A stretch of 39,682 nt of DNA from Alphaproteobacteria bacterium (lineage in GTDB: Bacteria > Pseudomonadota > Alphaproteobacteria > M2410): positions 1-39,682 of the forward strand of contig SBGZ01000026.1 in NCBI GenBank assembly GCA_006226415.1. The letters run 5' to 3'. Position 1 is the first letter of the stretch. Every line of letters begins with the position of its first letter. Under the pieces are notes generated by a model. It was not told the origin of the DNA. It made no database searches and saw nothing but the letters and a program-made list of their open reading frames with translations. This document shows, piece by piece, positions 8,218-16,946 of the stretch. Position numbers and translations under genes: made by a program.

Positions 8218-9585
8218 GTGCCCTTTCCTTTGCCTTTTGCCGCCATCTTCCAACCTGCTGAAATCAAAGCCACATTGCGCCTCGCGCTGCCGGTCATGCT
8301 GGCCCGCGCCGGGCTGCCGGTCTTTGTCATTGTCGACACGCTGACCGTGGGCCGCGTCGGCGCTGAGGAGCTGGCTTATCTCAGCCTTGGCGTTGTGCCG
8401 ACCTTGACCCTCATGCTGGTGGGGGTGGGAATTCTGCAAGGGGGTATGATTTTAACCGCCCAGGCCTTTGGCGCCGGCGACCTGGCCAGCTGCGGCAAGA
8501 TCTTCCGGGTCAATTTGATCCACGCCCTGGGGATCGGGGGGCTCTTCGGGGGGCTTTGTCTGGCATTGCCGGTGCTTTTGTCGGCGGTCGGGATTGCTCC
8601 CGACCTGGTGGAGGGCGCGTCCCATGTCGCCCGTCAGGTCGCCTGGTCCATGCCCTTCATGCTGGGATTTATCGCCTGCCAGTATTTTCTCGAAGCCATC
8701 AAGCGCCCGGGTGCTGGCTTTGCGGTCATCGCGGGCGCCAATCTTCTCAACGTGCCGTTAAACCTCTATCTGGTCCATCACCTGCATCTGGGCGCCGCCG
8801 GTGCCACGATGGGCACCTCGGCGCTGCGGGTGGCGATGTTCTTGGCCATGGTCCTCGCGTTGATGTTTTTCGTGCGCGACCACAAGCGATTTGATCTTCA
8901 CTTTCGGCTCAGAGAAATCTGGTCGCCAGCGGCGCTCAAGCTGGGGCGGCGCATCCGCCGTTTGGGGGCGCCGGTTGGCTTTGTGCAATTTGTTGAAACT
9001 TCGACCCTCACCATTCTGGCGCTCTTTGCCGGACGCTTAGGGGCTGTCGCCTCGGCGACCCATCAGGTTTCCATGAACGTCAATCAGTTCATCTATATGT
9101 CCGGGGTGGGCATGGCCGCGGCCACCGCCATCCGGGTTGCTCATGCGGTTGGCGACGGCGATGGGCCGGGTGTCAGGCATGCGGGATATTTGAGCGCGGG
9201 ATTAATGATCGCCATGGTTCTGCCGGTTTCCATCCTACTTTCGCTCATGCCGCGCGGTGTAGCAGAGCTGTTCACCCATGATATCGGGGTTCTTGACGTG
9301 GCAGAGCAAGCGATCCGCGTCGTGGCTCTGGTCGCGCTTGCCCAGTCTCTCATGGCTGTCTTTGTTGGCGCCTTGCGCGGCATGGGCGATGTCATTTTTA
9401 CCTTAAAGGCGCAGGCCGCCATATATTGGGGTCTGTTGGTCCCCACCGCCTATGGACTTGGAATTGCCCAAAAATGGGGAGTTCCCGGCCTCATTTTGGG
9501 CTTATTTGTCGGCGTTTCTTGTGCCTGCGTTGTTTATGCGACCCGCTTTACCCGCCACAGTCTGGCGCCCGTCGAAAGACAGTGA
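8218..9585 (+). CDS. MATE family efflux transporter
   Basis: A 455-residue polytopic protein in the multidrug and toxic compound extrusion family, which exports cationic drugs or metabolites using Na+ or H+ gradients. About twelve hydrophobic segments are visible in two homologous halves. Family-like features include the early PVMLARAGLPVF segment, GILQGGMILTAQAFGAGD after the second helix, and the matching second-half segment ATHQVSMNVNQFIY followed by a VAHAVGDGD block. The first usable start in frame is the GTG at 8218; upstream candidates run into stops. No strong ribosome site is seen. It sits between pckA and chvI, an unusual place. Substrate is unknown. Confidence 0.9.
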   Translation: MPFPLPFAAIFQPAEIKATLRLALPVMLARAGLPVFVIVDTLTVGRVGAEELAYLSLGVVPTLTLMLVGVGILQGGMILTAQAFGAGDLASCGKIFRVNLIHALGIGGLFGGLCLALPVLLSAVGIAPDLVEGASHVARQVAWSMPFMLGFIACQYFLEAIKRPGAGFAVIAGANLLNVPLNLYLVHHLHLGAAGATMGTSALRVAMFLAMVLALMFFVRDHKRFDLHFRLREIWSPAALKLGRRIRRLGAPVGFVQFVETSTLTILALFAGRLGAVASATHQVSMNVNQFIYMSGVGMAAATAIRVAHAVGDGDGPGVRHAGYLSAGLMIAMVLPVSILLSLMPRGVAELFTHDIGVLDVAEQAIRVVALVALAQSLMAVFVGALRGMGDVIFTLKAQAAIYWGLLVPTAYGLGIAQKWGVPGLILGLFVGVSCACVVYATRFTRHSLAPVERQ

Positions 9586-9708
9586 TGCCAGACCCAAAGG
9601 GTATCAGCCCTCAAGGTGACAAGGGGACGTAAAGCAAAGTAGAGTGGGGGAGCATTTGAGTCGAACCCCGGTGACAGTTGACGTGCATTGGAGAGGCAAG
9701 AACAGATC

Positions 9709-10395
9709 ATGGTAACCATAGCTCTGGTTGACGACGACAAGAACATTTTGACTTCAGTAAGCATGGCCCTGGAGGCCGAAGGCTATACGGTCCGAACTTA
9801 CAGTGACGGCGCGTCTGCGCTCGCGGGACTTTCTCAGCAGCCGCCGGATCTGGCGGTCTTCGATATCAAAATGCCGCGCATGGACGGCATGGAGCTTCTG
9901 CGCAAATACCGGGAGAACCACAAAACACCCGTCATCTTCCTGACCTCCAAGGACGAGGAAGTGGATGAAATTCTGGGCCTGTCCATGGGCGCCGATGATT
10001 TCATTCGGAAGCCTTTCTCCCAGCGACTTTTGCTGGAGCGCATCAAGGCCATCCTGCGCCGCGCCGATGCGGCCCAGGAGACGGACGATGGGCAGGCGAT
10101 TATTCGCGGCAAATTGCGGCTCGACCCGATGCGCCACTCCTGCACCTGGGACGGAAAGCATGTTTCATTGACGGTGACCGAATTTTTGATTCTTCAAAGC
10201 CTGGCTCAACGTCCCGGGTTTGTGAAAAGTCGCGACAATCTGATGGATGCTGCTTATGATGATCAGGTCTATGTGGATGACCGGACCATCGACAGCCACA
10301 TCAAACGGCTGCGCAAGAAATTCAAGGAAGTCGATGAAGAATTTGACGCCATCGAAACCCTTTATGGCGTGGGCTATCGTTACCGCGAGCAATAA
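9709..10395 (+). CDS. chvI: Response regulator ChvI, OmpR family
   Basis: DNA-binding response regulator of 228 residues. The receiver domain has the acidic pocket near the N terminus (VDDDKN), the phosphoacceptor D52 in [10 protein letters not shown], and the conserved LTSKDEE block. The C-terminal winged helix (about 130-228) ends with [15 protein letters not shown] and GVGYRY, typical of OmpR-type output domains. D52 and the gene order with chvG and hprK support the ChvI assignment. In rhizobia and Agrobacterium this regulator controls acid response, envelope and symbiosis or virulence genes. The ATG at 9709 is chosen over a TTG at 9688 because it gives the normal family N terminus. chvG follows 29 bases later. 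Confidence 0.92.
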   Translation: MVTIALVDDDKNILTSVSMALEAEGYTVRTYSDGASALAGLSQQPPDLAVFDIKMPRMDGMELLRKYRENHKTPVIFLTSKDEEVDEILGLSMGADDFIRKPFSQRLLLERIKAILRRADAAQETDDGQAIIRGKLRLDPMRHSCTWDGKHVSLTVTEFLILQSLAQRPGFVKSRDNLMDAAYDDQVYVDDRTIDSHIKRLRKKFKEVDEEFDAIETLYGVGYRYREQ

Positions 10396-10424
10396 GCGGC
10401 GGCCCTTCTTCGGCTGGGCGGTTC

Positions 10425-12176
10425 ATGGATAATAAGACGCCTCAAACCTCTATCGTGCCCGAGGGGCCTGGAAAAGATGCGCGCCGGGGCGCCGCCAAGC
10501 CCCGCGTCAGAACCCGCCAGCGCGCCGAAGAAATTGGCGCCATGTTTGCGCCGATCTCAAACCGATTACCGATCCCCTCGCAGCTCGCGGTTTATATCAT
10601 CACCTTGAATGTCTTCGCGCTCATCGGCGCGGTGAGCTTTATTCTTTGGGTGGATGATTCGCGCGATGAACTGATAGAAGTCCGCATTGAATCGCTCATT
10701 GCCGAGGCTGAAATCATCGCCGATGCGCTCGGTGAATCTGCGGTCCTGCGGGATGATGAGGCGTTCATCGATCCGGAAAAAGCACAGGCCAATCTGCGCC
10801 GGGTCATTTCGCACACCAGCGCCCGCGCGCGCCTTTTTTCCGACAGCGGCCGCTTGGTGGTCGATACGCGTCTGTTTGAACAGGTCGAAGTGGAAGATCT
10901 CCTGCCCATCGGTGTCGAGCAGGAGGCGCGCCGCTGGCAGGATATTTTTTACGGTTGGCTGGAGCGGACATTTTTCAACGAGAGTCTGCCGCTTTATAAA
11001 GAAAGGGCCAACCAGTCCGGCCTCGACTATGTGGAGGTTCAGTCAGCGCTCGAAGGCAATGTGGCGAGCGCCCGCCGTGTGGCCGAGAACGGCACCCTTG
11101 TCGTGAGTGTCGGGGTGCCGGTGCGCAAATACAAAATTGTACTGGGGGCGCTGCTGGTCTCTGCCGAAGGCGGTGATATTGAGGCCATGGTGCGCGAAAA
11201 CCGCATGACAACGCTCTTCATTCTGATCGCAGGGATTGGCATTTCCGGGTTCCTGTCTCTGGCGCTTTCCCTTTATATCGCGCGCCCCCTGCGCACATTG
11301 GCGCGCACCGCGGATGAGGCGATTACGGGCACCAATTTCGCCCGGGTTGAAATTCCCGAGCTGCGGCGTCCGGACGAAATTGGCGACCTCTCGCGATCTC
11401 TGCGCCGCATGGTCGCCGCGCTCTATAACCGGATCGAGGCGATCGAAAGTTTTGCCGCGGACGTCAGTCACGAAATCAAAAACCCCCTCACGTCGATACG
11501 TTCAGCTGTCGAAACCATTAGCTACGTTAAGGATGACAAGTCGCGTCAGACCCTGCTTGATTTGATTGCGCGTGACGTGGGGCGCCTCGACCGCCTGGTG
11601 ACTGACATTTCCAATGCATCACGGCTGGACGCAGAGCTCGCCCGTGAAACATCCCATGTATTGGACATGAAAGAAGTGCTGGAAACCATAACCTCGATTT
11701 ACCGGGATACGCACAAACCGGACCAGCCGACTGTGCGCTTTGCCACCCGATCCCGGCCCGGTGAACATGAAAATTTCCTCGTGCGCGGTCTCGAAGGACG
11801 TTTGGGTCAGGTCTTCCGTAATCTCATCGACAATGCCATCTCTTTTTCAAAGCCGGAAGATCACATCGATGTGGTTTTGCGCAAACGCCATGTCAAAGGT
11901 ATTGAAGAAGTATGGGTAACCGTTGAGGATCAGGGTCCGGGCATTCCGCCTGACAATTTGGAGACGATTTTCAATCGCTTTTATACCGAGCGCCCGGGCG
12001 AAGAAAACTTTGGCAGAAATTCCGGATTGGGACTCTCCATCTCTCGGCAGATTGTTGAGGCCCACGATGGTAAAATCTGGGCGGAAAATATAGAAGACCC
12101 GCAGTCCGGTGACATAAAAGGCGCACGGTTTGTGGTCGCCTTCCGGGCGGCGCTTGCTGAAAGAATAAATACATGA
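10425..12176 (+). CDS. chvG: Sensor histidine kinase ChvG (ExoS)
   Basis: Inner-membrane sensor partner of ChvI, 583 residues. A basic N-terminal cytoplasmic region precedes transmembrane helix 1 (about 54-75). A periplasmic sensing domain (about 76-260) is followed by helix 2 (about 262-288) and a HAMP linker. The HisKA domain carries the phosphoacceptor H349 in DVSHEIKNPL. The ATPase domain has the N box (FRNLIDNAISF), G1 (D502, DQGPGIP) and G2 (GLGLSI). All kinase residues look intact. Rhizobial ChvG is held inactive by periplasmic ExoR; no exoR is in this window. The stop overlaps the hprK start as ATGA, linking this signalling pair to the PTS genes. Confidence 0.92.
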   Translation: MDNKTPQTSIVPEGPGKDARRGAAKPRVRTRQRAEEIGAMFAPISNRLPIPSQLAVYIITLNVFALIGAVSFILWVDDSRDELIEVRIESLIAEAEIIADALGESAVLRDDEAFIDPEKAQANLRRVISHTSARARLFSDSGRLVVDTRLFEQVEVEDLLPIGVEQEARRWQDIFYGWLERTFFNESLPLYKERANQSGLDYVEVQSALEGNVASARRVAENGTLVVSVGVPVRKYKIVLGALLVSAEGGDIEAMVRENRMTTLFILIAGIGISGFLSLALSLYIARPLRTLARTADEAITGTNFARVEIPELRRPDEIGDLSRSLRRMVAALYNRIEAIESFAADVSHEIKNPLTSIRSAVETISYVKDDKSRQTLLDLIARDVGRLDRLVTDISNASRLDAELARETSHVLDMKEVLETITSIYRDTHKPDQPTVRFATRSRPGEHENFLVRGLEGRLGQVFRNLIDNAISFSKPEDHIDVVLRKRHVKGIEEVWVTVEDQGPGIPPDNLETIFNRFYTERPGEENFGRNSGLGLSISRQIVEAHDGKIWAENIEDPQSGDIKGARFVVAFRAALAERINT

Positions 12177-12613
12177 GCCCAAAAGGCGCCATTCCCGATG
12201 CTTTGATCCATGGCACAGCCATCGCGCTCGGTGATTGGGCTGTGCTTTTGCGCGGCCCCTCCGGCAGCGGTAAATCAGATTTGGCGCTGCGTCTTATCGA
12301 ATTGGGCGGGGTTCTGGTTTCAGATGATCAGGTGGCGATGGAAAAATGTGCCCAATTTGTCCGCCTGTCGCCGCCGGCGACAATCGCGGGTCTGTTGGAG
12401 GTGCGGGGGCTGGGCATCGTAAAACAGCCCTTTCGCGCTGAAATACCGTTGGGGCTGGTCGTTGATCTGGTGTCTTCCGGCGATGTGCCCCGCATGCCCG
12501 ACGCGCAAACCACGCAAATCCTTGGATTTGACATCCCTTGCCTTAAGTTGACGGCTTTTGAGGCGTCAACACCGATAAAAATCAAGCTTGCACTTCAATC
12601 CCTAATCGATTGA
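12173..12613 (+). CDS. hprK: HPr kinase/phosphorylase, short alphaproteobacterial form
   Basis: A 146-residue protein with the P-loop GPSGSGKS at 28-35, followed by DLALRLIELG and VSDDQV blocks typical of the HprK catalytic domain. Firmicute HprK is about 310 residues, with an N-terminal domain; alphaproteobacteria usually encode only the catalytic half, as here. It would phosphorylate or dephosphorylate a serine of HPr in response to ATP and metabolite levels. The HPr two genes downstream keeps that serine (S60). The start overlaps the end of chvG by four bases, suggesting translational coupling. Confidence 0.9.
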   Translation: MSPKGAIPDALIHGTAIALGDWAVLLRGPSGSGKSDLALRLIELGGVLVSDDQVAMEKCAQFVRLSPPATIAGLLEVRGLGIVKQPFRAEIPLGLVVDLVSSGDVPRMPDAQTTQILGFDIPCLKLTAFEASTPIKIKLALQSLID

Positions 12614-12668
12614 GATGTGCGCCTTGAGATTTGATACGCCATTTAACTGACAACTGACGGATAGCGAA

Positions 12669-13076
12669 ATGATTGGTCTGGTGCTTGTAACTCATGGATT
12701 GTTGGCGAAAGAATTTGTCGCCGCGACCGAGCACGTTGTTGGTCCGCAGGAAGATACCATTGCAATCTGCATTGGTCCTGATGACGACATGGAAAAACGT
12801 CGACAGGAGATTCTGGAGGCGGTCGCCAAAGTCGATAAGGGTGATGGCGTCATTTTGTTGACTGACATGTTTGGCGGCACACCTTCCAACCTGGCGATTT
12901 CCACAATGGACAAAGCCAAGGTGGAGGTGATTGCGGGGATCAATCTGCCGATGTTGATCAAGTTGGCTTCGGTTCGCAAAACCGCGAACTTGAAGGATGC
13001 CGTAGAACAGGCCCAGGAATCAGGACGCAAATACATTAATGTTGCCTCTTCCGTTCTGGCTGGCGAAGAAAACTAG
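12669..13076 (+). CDS. manX: PTS EIIA component, mannose family
   Basis: A 135-residue EIIA domain of the mannose/fructose superfamily. The phosphoacceptor is H9 in VLVTHG, and the TDMFGGTPSN block is the other family hallmark. It would accept phosphate from HPr. No EIIB, EIIC or EIID partner is present nearby, so it is more likely a regulatory than a transport component, as proposed for this conserved cluster in other alphaproteobacteria. The symbol follows rhizobial usage by analogy. It lies 55 bases after hprK and 15 bases before ptsH. Confidence 0.9.
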   Translation: MIGLVLVTHGLLAKEFVAATEHVVGPQEDTIAICIGPDDDMEKRRQEILEAVAKVDKGDGVILLTDMFGGTPSNLAISTMDKAKVEVIAGINLPMLIKLASVRKTANLKDAVEQAQESGRKYINVASSVLAGEEN

Positions 13077-13091
13077 AAAGCGGACAAACCC

Positions 13092-13400
13092 ATGAGCGCG
13101 GATTTGACTTCGCCCCCCGAGGGCGAGGGCACGGTTTATCGAGAAGTTCTCACCATCAAGAACCAACGGGGATTGCATGCGCGCGCCTCGGCGAAATTTG
13201 TAAAGTGCCTTGAACAGTTCAATGCCGAGCTCACGGTATCTCGAGACGGAATGTCCGTAAACGGAACATCGATTATGGGATTGATGATGTTGGCCGCCCA
13301 TCCGGGAGCCCATATATCAATCGAGGCGAGAGGGCCGCAGGCGCTAGAGGCCCTCAAGGCCATTACCGACCTGGTTGAGGCGAAGTTTGATGAAGATTAG
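13092..13400 (+). CDS. ptsH: Phosphocarrier protein HPr
   Basis: Small PTS phosphocarrier, 102 residues including a 15-residue N-terminal extension. The EI-dependent site is H29 in RGLHARASAKFV. S60 in NGTSIMGLMML lies 31 residues further on, exactly the spacing between His15 and Ser46 in classical HPr, so both the EI site and the HprK site are intact. It passes phosphate from enzyme I to the EIIA encoded just upstream. Its last 11 bases overlap the enzyme I start. Confidence 0.95.
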   Translation: MSADLTSPPEGEGTVYREVLTIKNQRGLHARASAKFVKCLEQFNAELTVSRDGMSVNGTSIMGLMMLAAHPGAHISIEARGPQALEALKAITDLVEAKFDED

Positions 13401-15207
13401 CGGCTACGGTATTCAGCCAGATGACAAGCCGGAAAGCCGACCCTTTGGCGAAACCTCGCATCTGAAAGGGTCGGGTGTTTCACCAGGTGTGGCCATCGGT
13501 GTGGTTTATCTGATCGAGCATGGCACCATTGGTGTGCCGCGCTATACGATTGCCGATCACGACATTGGCGCTGAAAAGGAACGCCTTGAGGCGGCGGCGA
13601 AAAAATCTGTTAGCCAAGTTGAGAAATTGATTGCGCAAATTGCCGATGGCGATGGCGGCGCATCGGACGAATTGGGTGAAATTCTCAGCGCCCATGTGCA
13701 TATGTTGCAGGGTTCGCGGCTCATTCGCGGCGCACTTGCCTTGATCGGCGAGAGACGGTTAAACGCCGAGGCGGCTGTGCAGAGTATGATCCGCGAGATT
13801 TCAGGCCAATATGCCGCGATCAAGGATACTTACCTCGCCGCGCGCGTTCATGACATTGAAGATGTCGGTCATCGCCTCATTCGTAACCTGGTCGACGCGC
13901 CCGTGCCGAGCTTTGCCAATCTGCCTGAAGGCTGCATTGTTCTGGCTGAAGAGATCACGCCAGCTGATACGGCGCTCATGGATCCGGCGCGCATCAGCGG
14001 GTTTGCAACCACATTTGGCGGCGCCGAAGCCCATACGGCCATTATGGCCCGCTCTCTCGGATTGCCGGCAGTGGTTGGCATCAACGATCTGGTCGCTGCC
14101 GCTCAGAACGGAGATTTGGCGATCCTGGATGGTCAGAGCGGCGCTTTGATTGTCAATCCCAGCCCCTATGAGGTTGAGCAATACCAAAAGCGTCAGGATG
14201 AAATCCGTGAGGAAAAACGGCAGCTCGCCCATTTGCGTGAACTGCCGGCGGAAACCACGGACGGCATGCGCGTGCAATTGTCGGCCAATCTGGAGTTGGC
14301 CAGCGAGATGGAAATGGCGTTGGACGCCGGTGCCCAGTCGATCGGGCTCGTGCGCACCGAATTTATGTTCATGAACCGGGAGACGCTGCCCTCCGAAGAG
14401 GAGCAGACAGAAGTTCTAAGCGAGCTCGTACAAAAAGCCGCGGGTTTGCCCGTGACCATTCGCACCCTCGACGTAGGGGGTGACAAGATTGCCCGCGGCC
14501 TGGGTCTGGAGGTTTCCGGTGAGGGCGCCAATCCGGCGCTTGGTTTGCGCGCCATCCGGTTTTCTTTAAAGCAGCGAGATCTGTATGAACGCCAGGTCGC
14601 GGCGATCTTGCGCGCGAGCGCCGTGGGGCCGGTGCGGATTTTGCTGCCCATGATCACCACGGCGGAGGAGGTGAAAGCCGCCCGCCGCTTGATCGCCGGG
14701 GTATACAAGCGTTTGACAGACAAGGGAGAGGGCCCCTCGGCCCTGCCGCCTGTCGGTATTATGATTGAAGTGCCGGCGGCGGCCCTGTCCGCAGATGCCT
14801 TGGCGAATGTGTCGGACTTCTTCTCAATCGGCACCAATGACCTGACCCAGTATACCCTCGCCATCGACCGCACCAACGATCAGGTGGCATCGCTTTTTGA
14901 TGTGCTCAATCCGGCGGTGCTGCGGCTGATCCAATTCGCCGCCAGCGCGGCTGAGAACGCAGGCATCCCGATCAACCTATGCGGTGAAATGGCTGGAGAT
15001 GAGCGGCTGACCCCATTGCTCTTGGGGCTTGGCCTGACGGAGCTTTCCATGAGCGCGCCCGCCCTGCTGCGGGTCAAGCGCCGCATTCGCGAGCTGAGCC
15101 AGATCGCCGCGGAGGACTGCGCCGCGCGCATTATGGCGCAAACTGATCGGGCGCAGATCGCGGCGATCCTGTCGGATTTCAACGAGCTGTCCCTGACATT
15201 TCAATAA
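13390..15207 (+). CDS. ptsP: Phosphoenolpyruvate-protein phosphotransferase (enzyme I)
   Basis: Transfers phosphate from phosphoenolpyruvate to HPr. The 605-residue protein starts at the ATG at 13390, with GAGG ten bases upstream, inside the end of ptsH. The N-terminal part holds the HPr-binding and phosphohistidine domains, with H215 in GGAEAHTAIMARS. The C-terminal PEP-binding barrel has TIRTLDVGGDK, FSIGTNDLTQY and the catalytic C531 in NLCGEMAGD. There is no N-terminal GAF domain, so it is closer in architecture to PtsI than to the nitrogen-PTS PtsP; the symbol is therefore loose. A 60-bp palindrome starts two bases after the stop. Confidence 0.93.
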   Translation: MKISGYGIQPDDKPESRPFGETSHLKGSGVSPGVAIGVVYLIEHGTIGVPRYTIADHDIGAEKERLEAAAKKSVSQVEKLIAQIADGDGGASDELGEILSAHVHMLQGSRLIRGALALIGERRLNAEAAVQSMIREISGQYAAIKDTYLAARVHDIEDVGHRLIRNLVDAPVPSFANLPEGCIVLAEEITPADTALMDPARISGFATTFGGAEAHTAIMARSLGLPAVVGINDLVAAAQNGDLAILDGQSGALIVNPSPYEVEQYQKRQDEIREEKRQLAHLRELPAETTDGMRVQLSANLELASEMEMALDAGAQSIGLVRTEFMFMNRETLPSEEEQTEVLSELVQKAAGLPVTIRTLDVGGDKIARGLGLEVSGEGANPALGLRAIRFSLKQRDLYERQVAAILRASAVGPVRILLPMITTAEEVKAARRLIAGVYKRLTDKGEGPSALPPVGIMIEVPAAALSADALANVSDFFSIGTNDLTQYTLAIDRTNDQVASLFDVLNPAVLRLIQFAASAAENAGIPINLCGEMAGDERLTPLLLGLGLTELSMSAPALLRVKRRIRELSQIAAEDCAARIMAQTDRAQIAAILSDFNELSLTFQ

Positions 15208-15209
15208 AC

Positions 15210-15269
15210 TCACCAAAAGAGCCTGACCCCAAACGTGATACCACATTTGGGGTCAGCCACTTTGCATGA
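15210..15269 (+). repeat. 60-bp palindromic repeat, copy 2 (after ptsP)
   Basis: Same length and orientation as the copy after polA, identical at 51 of 60 positions. The CTGACCCC (15223-15230) and GGGGTCAG (15249-15256) arms are unchanged, and flanking AAA/TTT extends this stem. The outer right arm has decayed at three positions (CTTTGCATGA), so the outer stem is weaker than in copy 1. Confidence 0.85.
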
Positions 15270-15287
15270 ATTTTTCTCCAAAATGAC

Positions 15288-15303
15288 ATAAAGAAATCTT
15301 TAT
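15288..15303. promoter_or_regulatory. Palindromic operator candidate upstream of ahcY
   Basis: ATAAAGA-AA-TCTTTAT is a perfect 7+7 inverted repeat, ending seven bases before a good -35 element. From memory, an AT-rich palindrome of this kind is bound by the ArsR-family S-adenosylhomocysteine sensor SahR upstream of ahcY and methionine genes in proteobacteria. The SahR assignment is inference; no such regulator gene is in the window. Confidence 0.55.
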
Positions 15304-15310
15304 ATTATTG

Positions 15311-15339
15311 TTGAACTCGGAGAAAGGCCTTGATATACA
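15311..15339 (+). promoter_or_regulatory. Sigma-70-type promoter of ahcY
   Basis: TTGAAC (15311-15316) and TATACA (15334-15339) are separated by exactly 17 bases. Transcription would begin near 15346, giving a leader of about 70 bases before the ahcY start. I saw no recognisable SAH or SAM riboswitch fold in that leader. Confidence 0.6.
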
Positions 15340-15418
15340 GCGCCAGAACGAACACTGACCCCACCTGCGCCGCAAGACAGAGCTTGTCGGCACATTTGAC
15401 TGTAGGAGCTTGAAACCT

Positions 15419-16723
15419 TTGACCGAGACCCTTTCTCACAGCGATTACAAGGTCGCTGACATCGCCCTGGCCGAATGGGGCCGCAAGGAAATCGCCATTG
15501 CCGAGACCGAAATGCCGGGCCTCATGGCGCTGCGCGAAGAGTTTGGCGCCAGCCAGCCGCTGAAAGGCGCGCGCGTCGCCGGCTGCCTGCATATGACCAT
15601 CCAGACCGCGGTTCTGATCGAAACCCTGACGGCGCTGGGCGCCGAAGTACGCTGGTCGTCTTGTAATATTTTCTCCACCCAGGACCATGCCGCCGCGGCC
15701 ATTGCCGCCACGGGCGTGCCGGTCTTTGCCTGGAAGGGCGAGACGGATGAGGAATTCTGGTGGTGCATCGACCAGACGATTGAAGGCCCCGACGGCTGGC
15801 ACCCCAACATCCTGCTCGACGATGGCGGCGATCTCACCATCGTGATGCACGAGAAATTCCCGCAGCTGCTTGAAGATGTGGTGGGCGTTTCCGAAGAAAC
15901 CACCACCGGCGTGCTGCGTCTTTATGAGATGGCCAAAAAAGGCACCCTCGCGGTCCCGGCCATCAACGTCAACGACAGCGTCACCAAATCCAAGTTCGAC
16001 AACCTCTATGGCTGCCGCGAAAGCCTGGTCGACGGCATCAAGCGGGCGACCGATGTTATGCTCGCCGGTAAAATTGCCGTCGTCTGCGGTTATGGCGATG
16101 TGGGCAAGGGGTCTGCTGAAAGCCTGCGCAGCCAGGGCGCGCGCGTGAAGGTCACCGAGATTGACCCGATTTGCGCGCTGCAGGCCGCCATGCAGGGCTA
16201 TGAAGTGGTGACCATGGACGAAGCCGCGTCAGAAGGTGACATCTTTGTCACCTGCACCGGCAACAAGGATGTCATCACCATCGACCACATGCGCGCCATG
16301 AAAGACCGCGCCATTGTCTGCAACATTGGCCACTTTGACTCCGAAATTCAGGTCGCCGCGCTGCGCAATTACACCTGGGAAAACGTCAAGCCGCAGGTTG
16401 ACGAAATTCTCTTCCCCGATGGTAAGCGCATGATTCTTTTGGCAGAAGGCCGCCTGGTCAATCTGGGCTGTGCCACCGGTCACCCCAGTTTTGTCATGAG
16501 CGCCAGCTTCACCAACCAGGTTCTGGCGCAAATCGAGCTGTGGCAAAACCACGCCAATTACGCCAAACAGGTCTATGTGCTGCCCAAGCATCTCGATGAA
16601 AAAGTGGCCGCATTGCATCTGGCCAAATTGGGGGCCACGCTGACAAAACTTTCAGCGGAACAGGCAGACTACATTGGCGTCGACCTTGAGGGTCCTTTCA
16701 AGGCCGACCACTACCGCTACTGA
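15419..16723 (+). CDS. ahcY: Adenosylhomocysteinase
   Basis: NAD-dependent hydrolysis of S-adenosylhomocysteine to adenosine and homocysteine, which relieves product inhibition of methyltransferases and feeds methionine recycling. The start is probably the TTG at 15419, because AGGAG (15404-15408) lies ten bases before it; the alternative TTG at 15410 is only one base from AGGAG. The product is 434 residues. Conserved blocks are [30 protein letters not shown], the NAD loop GYGDVGKG from residue 224 and NIGHFDSEI. The C-terminal KADHYRY is the diagnostic end of the family. The gene has its own promoter and terminator. Confidence 0.96.
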   Translation: MTETLSHSDYKVADIALAEWGRKEIAIAETEMPGLMALREEFGASQPLKGARVAGCLHMTIQTAVLIETLTALGAEVRWSSCNIFSTQDHAAAAIAATGVPVFAWKGETDEEFWWCIDQTIEGPDGWHPNILLDDGGDLTIVMHEKFPQLLEDVVGVSEETTTGVLRLYEMAKKGTLAVPAINVNDSVTKSKFDNLYGCRESLVDGIKRATDVMLAGKIAVVCGYGDVGKGSAESLRSQGARVKVTEIDPICALQAAMQGYEVVTMDEAASEGDIFVTCTGNKDVITIDHMRAMKDRAIVCNIGHFDSEIQVAALRNYTWENVKPQVDEILFPDGKRMILLAEGRLVNLGCATGHPSFVMSASFTNQVLAQIELWQNHANYAKQVYVLPKHLDEKVAALHLAKLGATLTKLSAEQADYIGVDLEGPFKADHYRY

Positions 16724-16750
16724 TTTCCAGATCATGTGAAAATGAACGAA

Positions 16751-16777
16751 GGGGCGCTCCATGTGGGCGCCCTTTTT
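16751..16777 (+). terminator. Intrinsic terminator of ahcY
   Basis: GGGCGC (16752-16757) pairs with GCGCCC (16767-16772); the stem extends by a G-T and a C-G pair around a five-base loop. Five T follow (16773-16777). It lies 28 bases after the stop. Confidence 0.85.
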
Positions 16778-16879
16778 CTGCTTAAAAGTCCCGTATCGGC
16801 GCTAGGTCTTCGCGGCGCATCTTGGTATTCTCACCCGAATCACTATGCGCCGAAGGCGCAGGCGGGCGGGGGCCCGCGG

Positions 16880-16905
16880 CCCCTGTCGGCTATCCCCTGT
16901 CGGCT
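16880..16905 (+). repeat. Short tandem duplication upstream of divL
   Basis: The 12-mer CCCCTGTCGGCT occurs twice with a period of 14 (16880-16891 and 16894-16905), ending 41 bases before the divL start. It may be a recent local duplication in the leader or promoter region; function is unknown. Confidence 0.5.
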
Positions 16906-16946
16906 GCCCCAGAACCCTGAGGAAAGTGTCGGAGACTGCCAGCTGC

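Noticed and set aside
9650-9680. GAACCCC stretch resembling a tRNA T arm
   Set aside because: No acceptor or anticodon stem can be built around it on either strand.
15346-15418. Possible SAH or SAM riboswitch in the ahcY leader
   Set aside because: The leader lacks the conserved core sequences of the known SAH and SAM-II classes as far as I can see by eye; a covariance search would decide.
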